5,547 nucleotides of DNA, from the NCBI GenBank assembly GCA_027365375.1, contig DAHXNM010000133.1, positions 1-5,547 of the forward strand, in the 5' to 3' direction. Made by a program: the position numbers and the translations under genes. This document shows, one piece after another, positions 5,480-5,547 of this stretch (position 1 is its first letter; every line of letters starts with the position of its first letter). The notes under the pieces were generated by a model that made no database searches, had not been told where the DNA came from, and was given only the letters and a program-made list of their open reading frames with translations. Origin of the DNA: Ferrimicrobium sp. (GTDB lineage: Bacteria > Actinomycetota > Acidimicrobiia > Acidimicrobiales > Acidimicrobiaceae).

Positions 5480-5547
5480 GGCGCGATTGGCTCGAATTGG
5501 ACTTGGGCTCTCGCAACAACAACTAGCCACACAGGTGGGCGTATCGC
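5466..5547 (+). CDS. XRE-type helix-turn-helix protein (first 27 residues, cut by window edge)
   Basis: An ATG with an AAGGAG ribosome site opens a frame that runs off the right edge. The visible residues include RARLARIGLGLSQQQLATQ and then VGVS (5-27). This is the beginning of an XRE/HTH_3 DNA-binding domain: the Arg-rich first helix, the S-Q-x-x-L-A helix and the G-V-S turn. The gene overlaps the ATPase gene by 14 bases and so is co-transcribed with the transporter. From family knowledge, regulators pairing a helix-turn-helix with a periplasmic-binding-protein-like, molybdate-type effector domain are often encoded beside mod genes. This could be one, but the effector domain lies outside the window and that part is inference. 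A simple short XRE regulator is the alternative. Confidence 0.75.
   Translation, partial: MKGDRARLARIGLGLSQQQLATQVGVS

Overview
The window looks like chromosome from a bacterium of moderate G+C content (roughly mid-50s % by eye), most likely an actinobacterium. The clues are GTG and TTG starts, a DoxX protein of the type common in Actinobacteria, and the codon choice. Acidimicrobiia-like acidophiles would fit, but that is inference. There are six confident protein genes in two divergent groups around a 267-base intergenic region (2430-2696), plus one candidate 18-codon leader ORF. I see no RNA gene, insertion sequence or CRISPR array.

Left group, minus strand, read right to left. A single-chain FAD-dependent D-2-hydroxyacid dehydrogenase of the GlcD/D-lactate/D-2-hydroxyglutarate family (1104-2429) is followed 13 bases later by a small class I SAM-dependent methyltransferase (500-1090, start revised to TTG). 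The ribosome site of the methyltransferase sits immediately after the stop of the dehydrogenase gene, so the two are an operon with probable translational coupling. After 173 bases comes a DoxX-family membrane protein (1-326), cut by the left edge. The spacing and a possible promoter inside the end of the methyltransferase gene suggest it can be transcribed separately.

Right group, plus strand. This is a tight oxyanion-import operon: a lipoprotein binding protein closely resembling WtpA-type tungstate/molybdate receptors (2697-3677), a ModB/WtpB-like permease (3667-4470), a ModC/WtpC-like ATPase with a C-terminal TOBE-like region (4457-5479), and the start of an XRE-type helix-turn-helix protein (5466 to the right edge). 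Each gene overlaps the next, by 11, 14 and 14 bases. The lipoprotein would capture molybdate or tungstate outside the membrane, the permease and ATPase would import it, and the helix-turn-helix protein is a plausible metal-responsive regulator made from the same message.

The central region holds the two most interesting signals. A perfect 8-bp inverted repeat (2437-2458) overlaps the ribosome site of the dehydrogenase gene. A short ORF (2644-2700) with a textbook Shine-Dalgarno sequence has a stop codon that overlaps the ATG of the binding-protein gene as ATGA. That gene has no Shine-Dalgarno of its own, so it is either coupled to this leader or leaderless. I recognise nothing definite in the rest of the central region (2459-2632).
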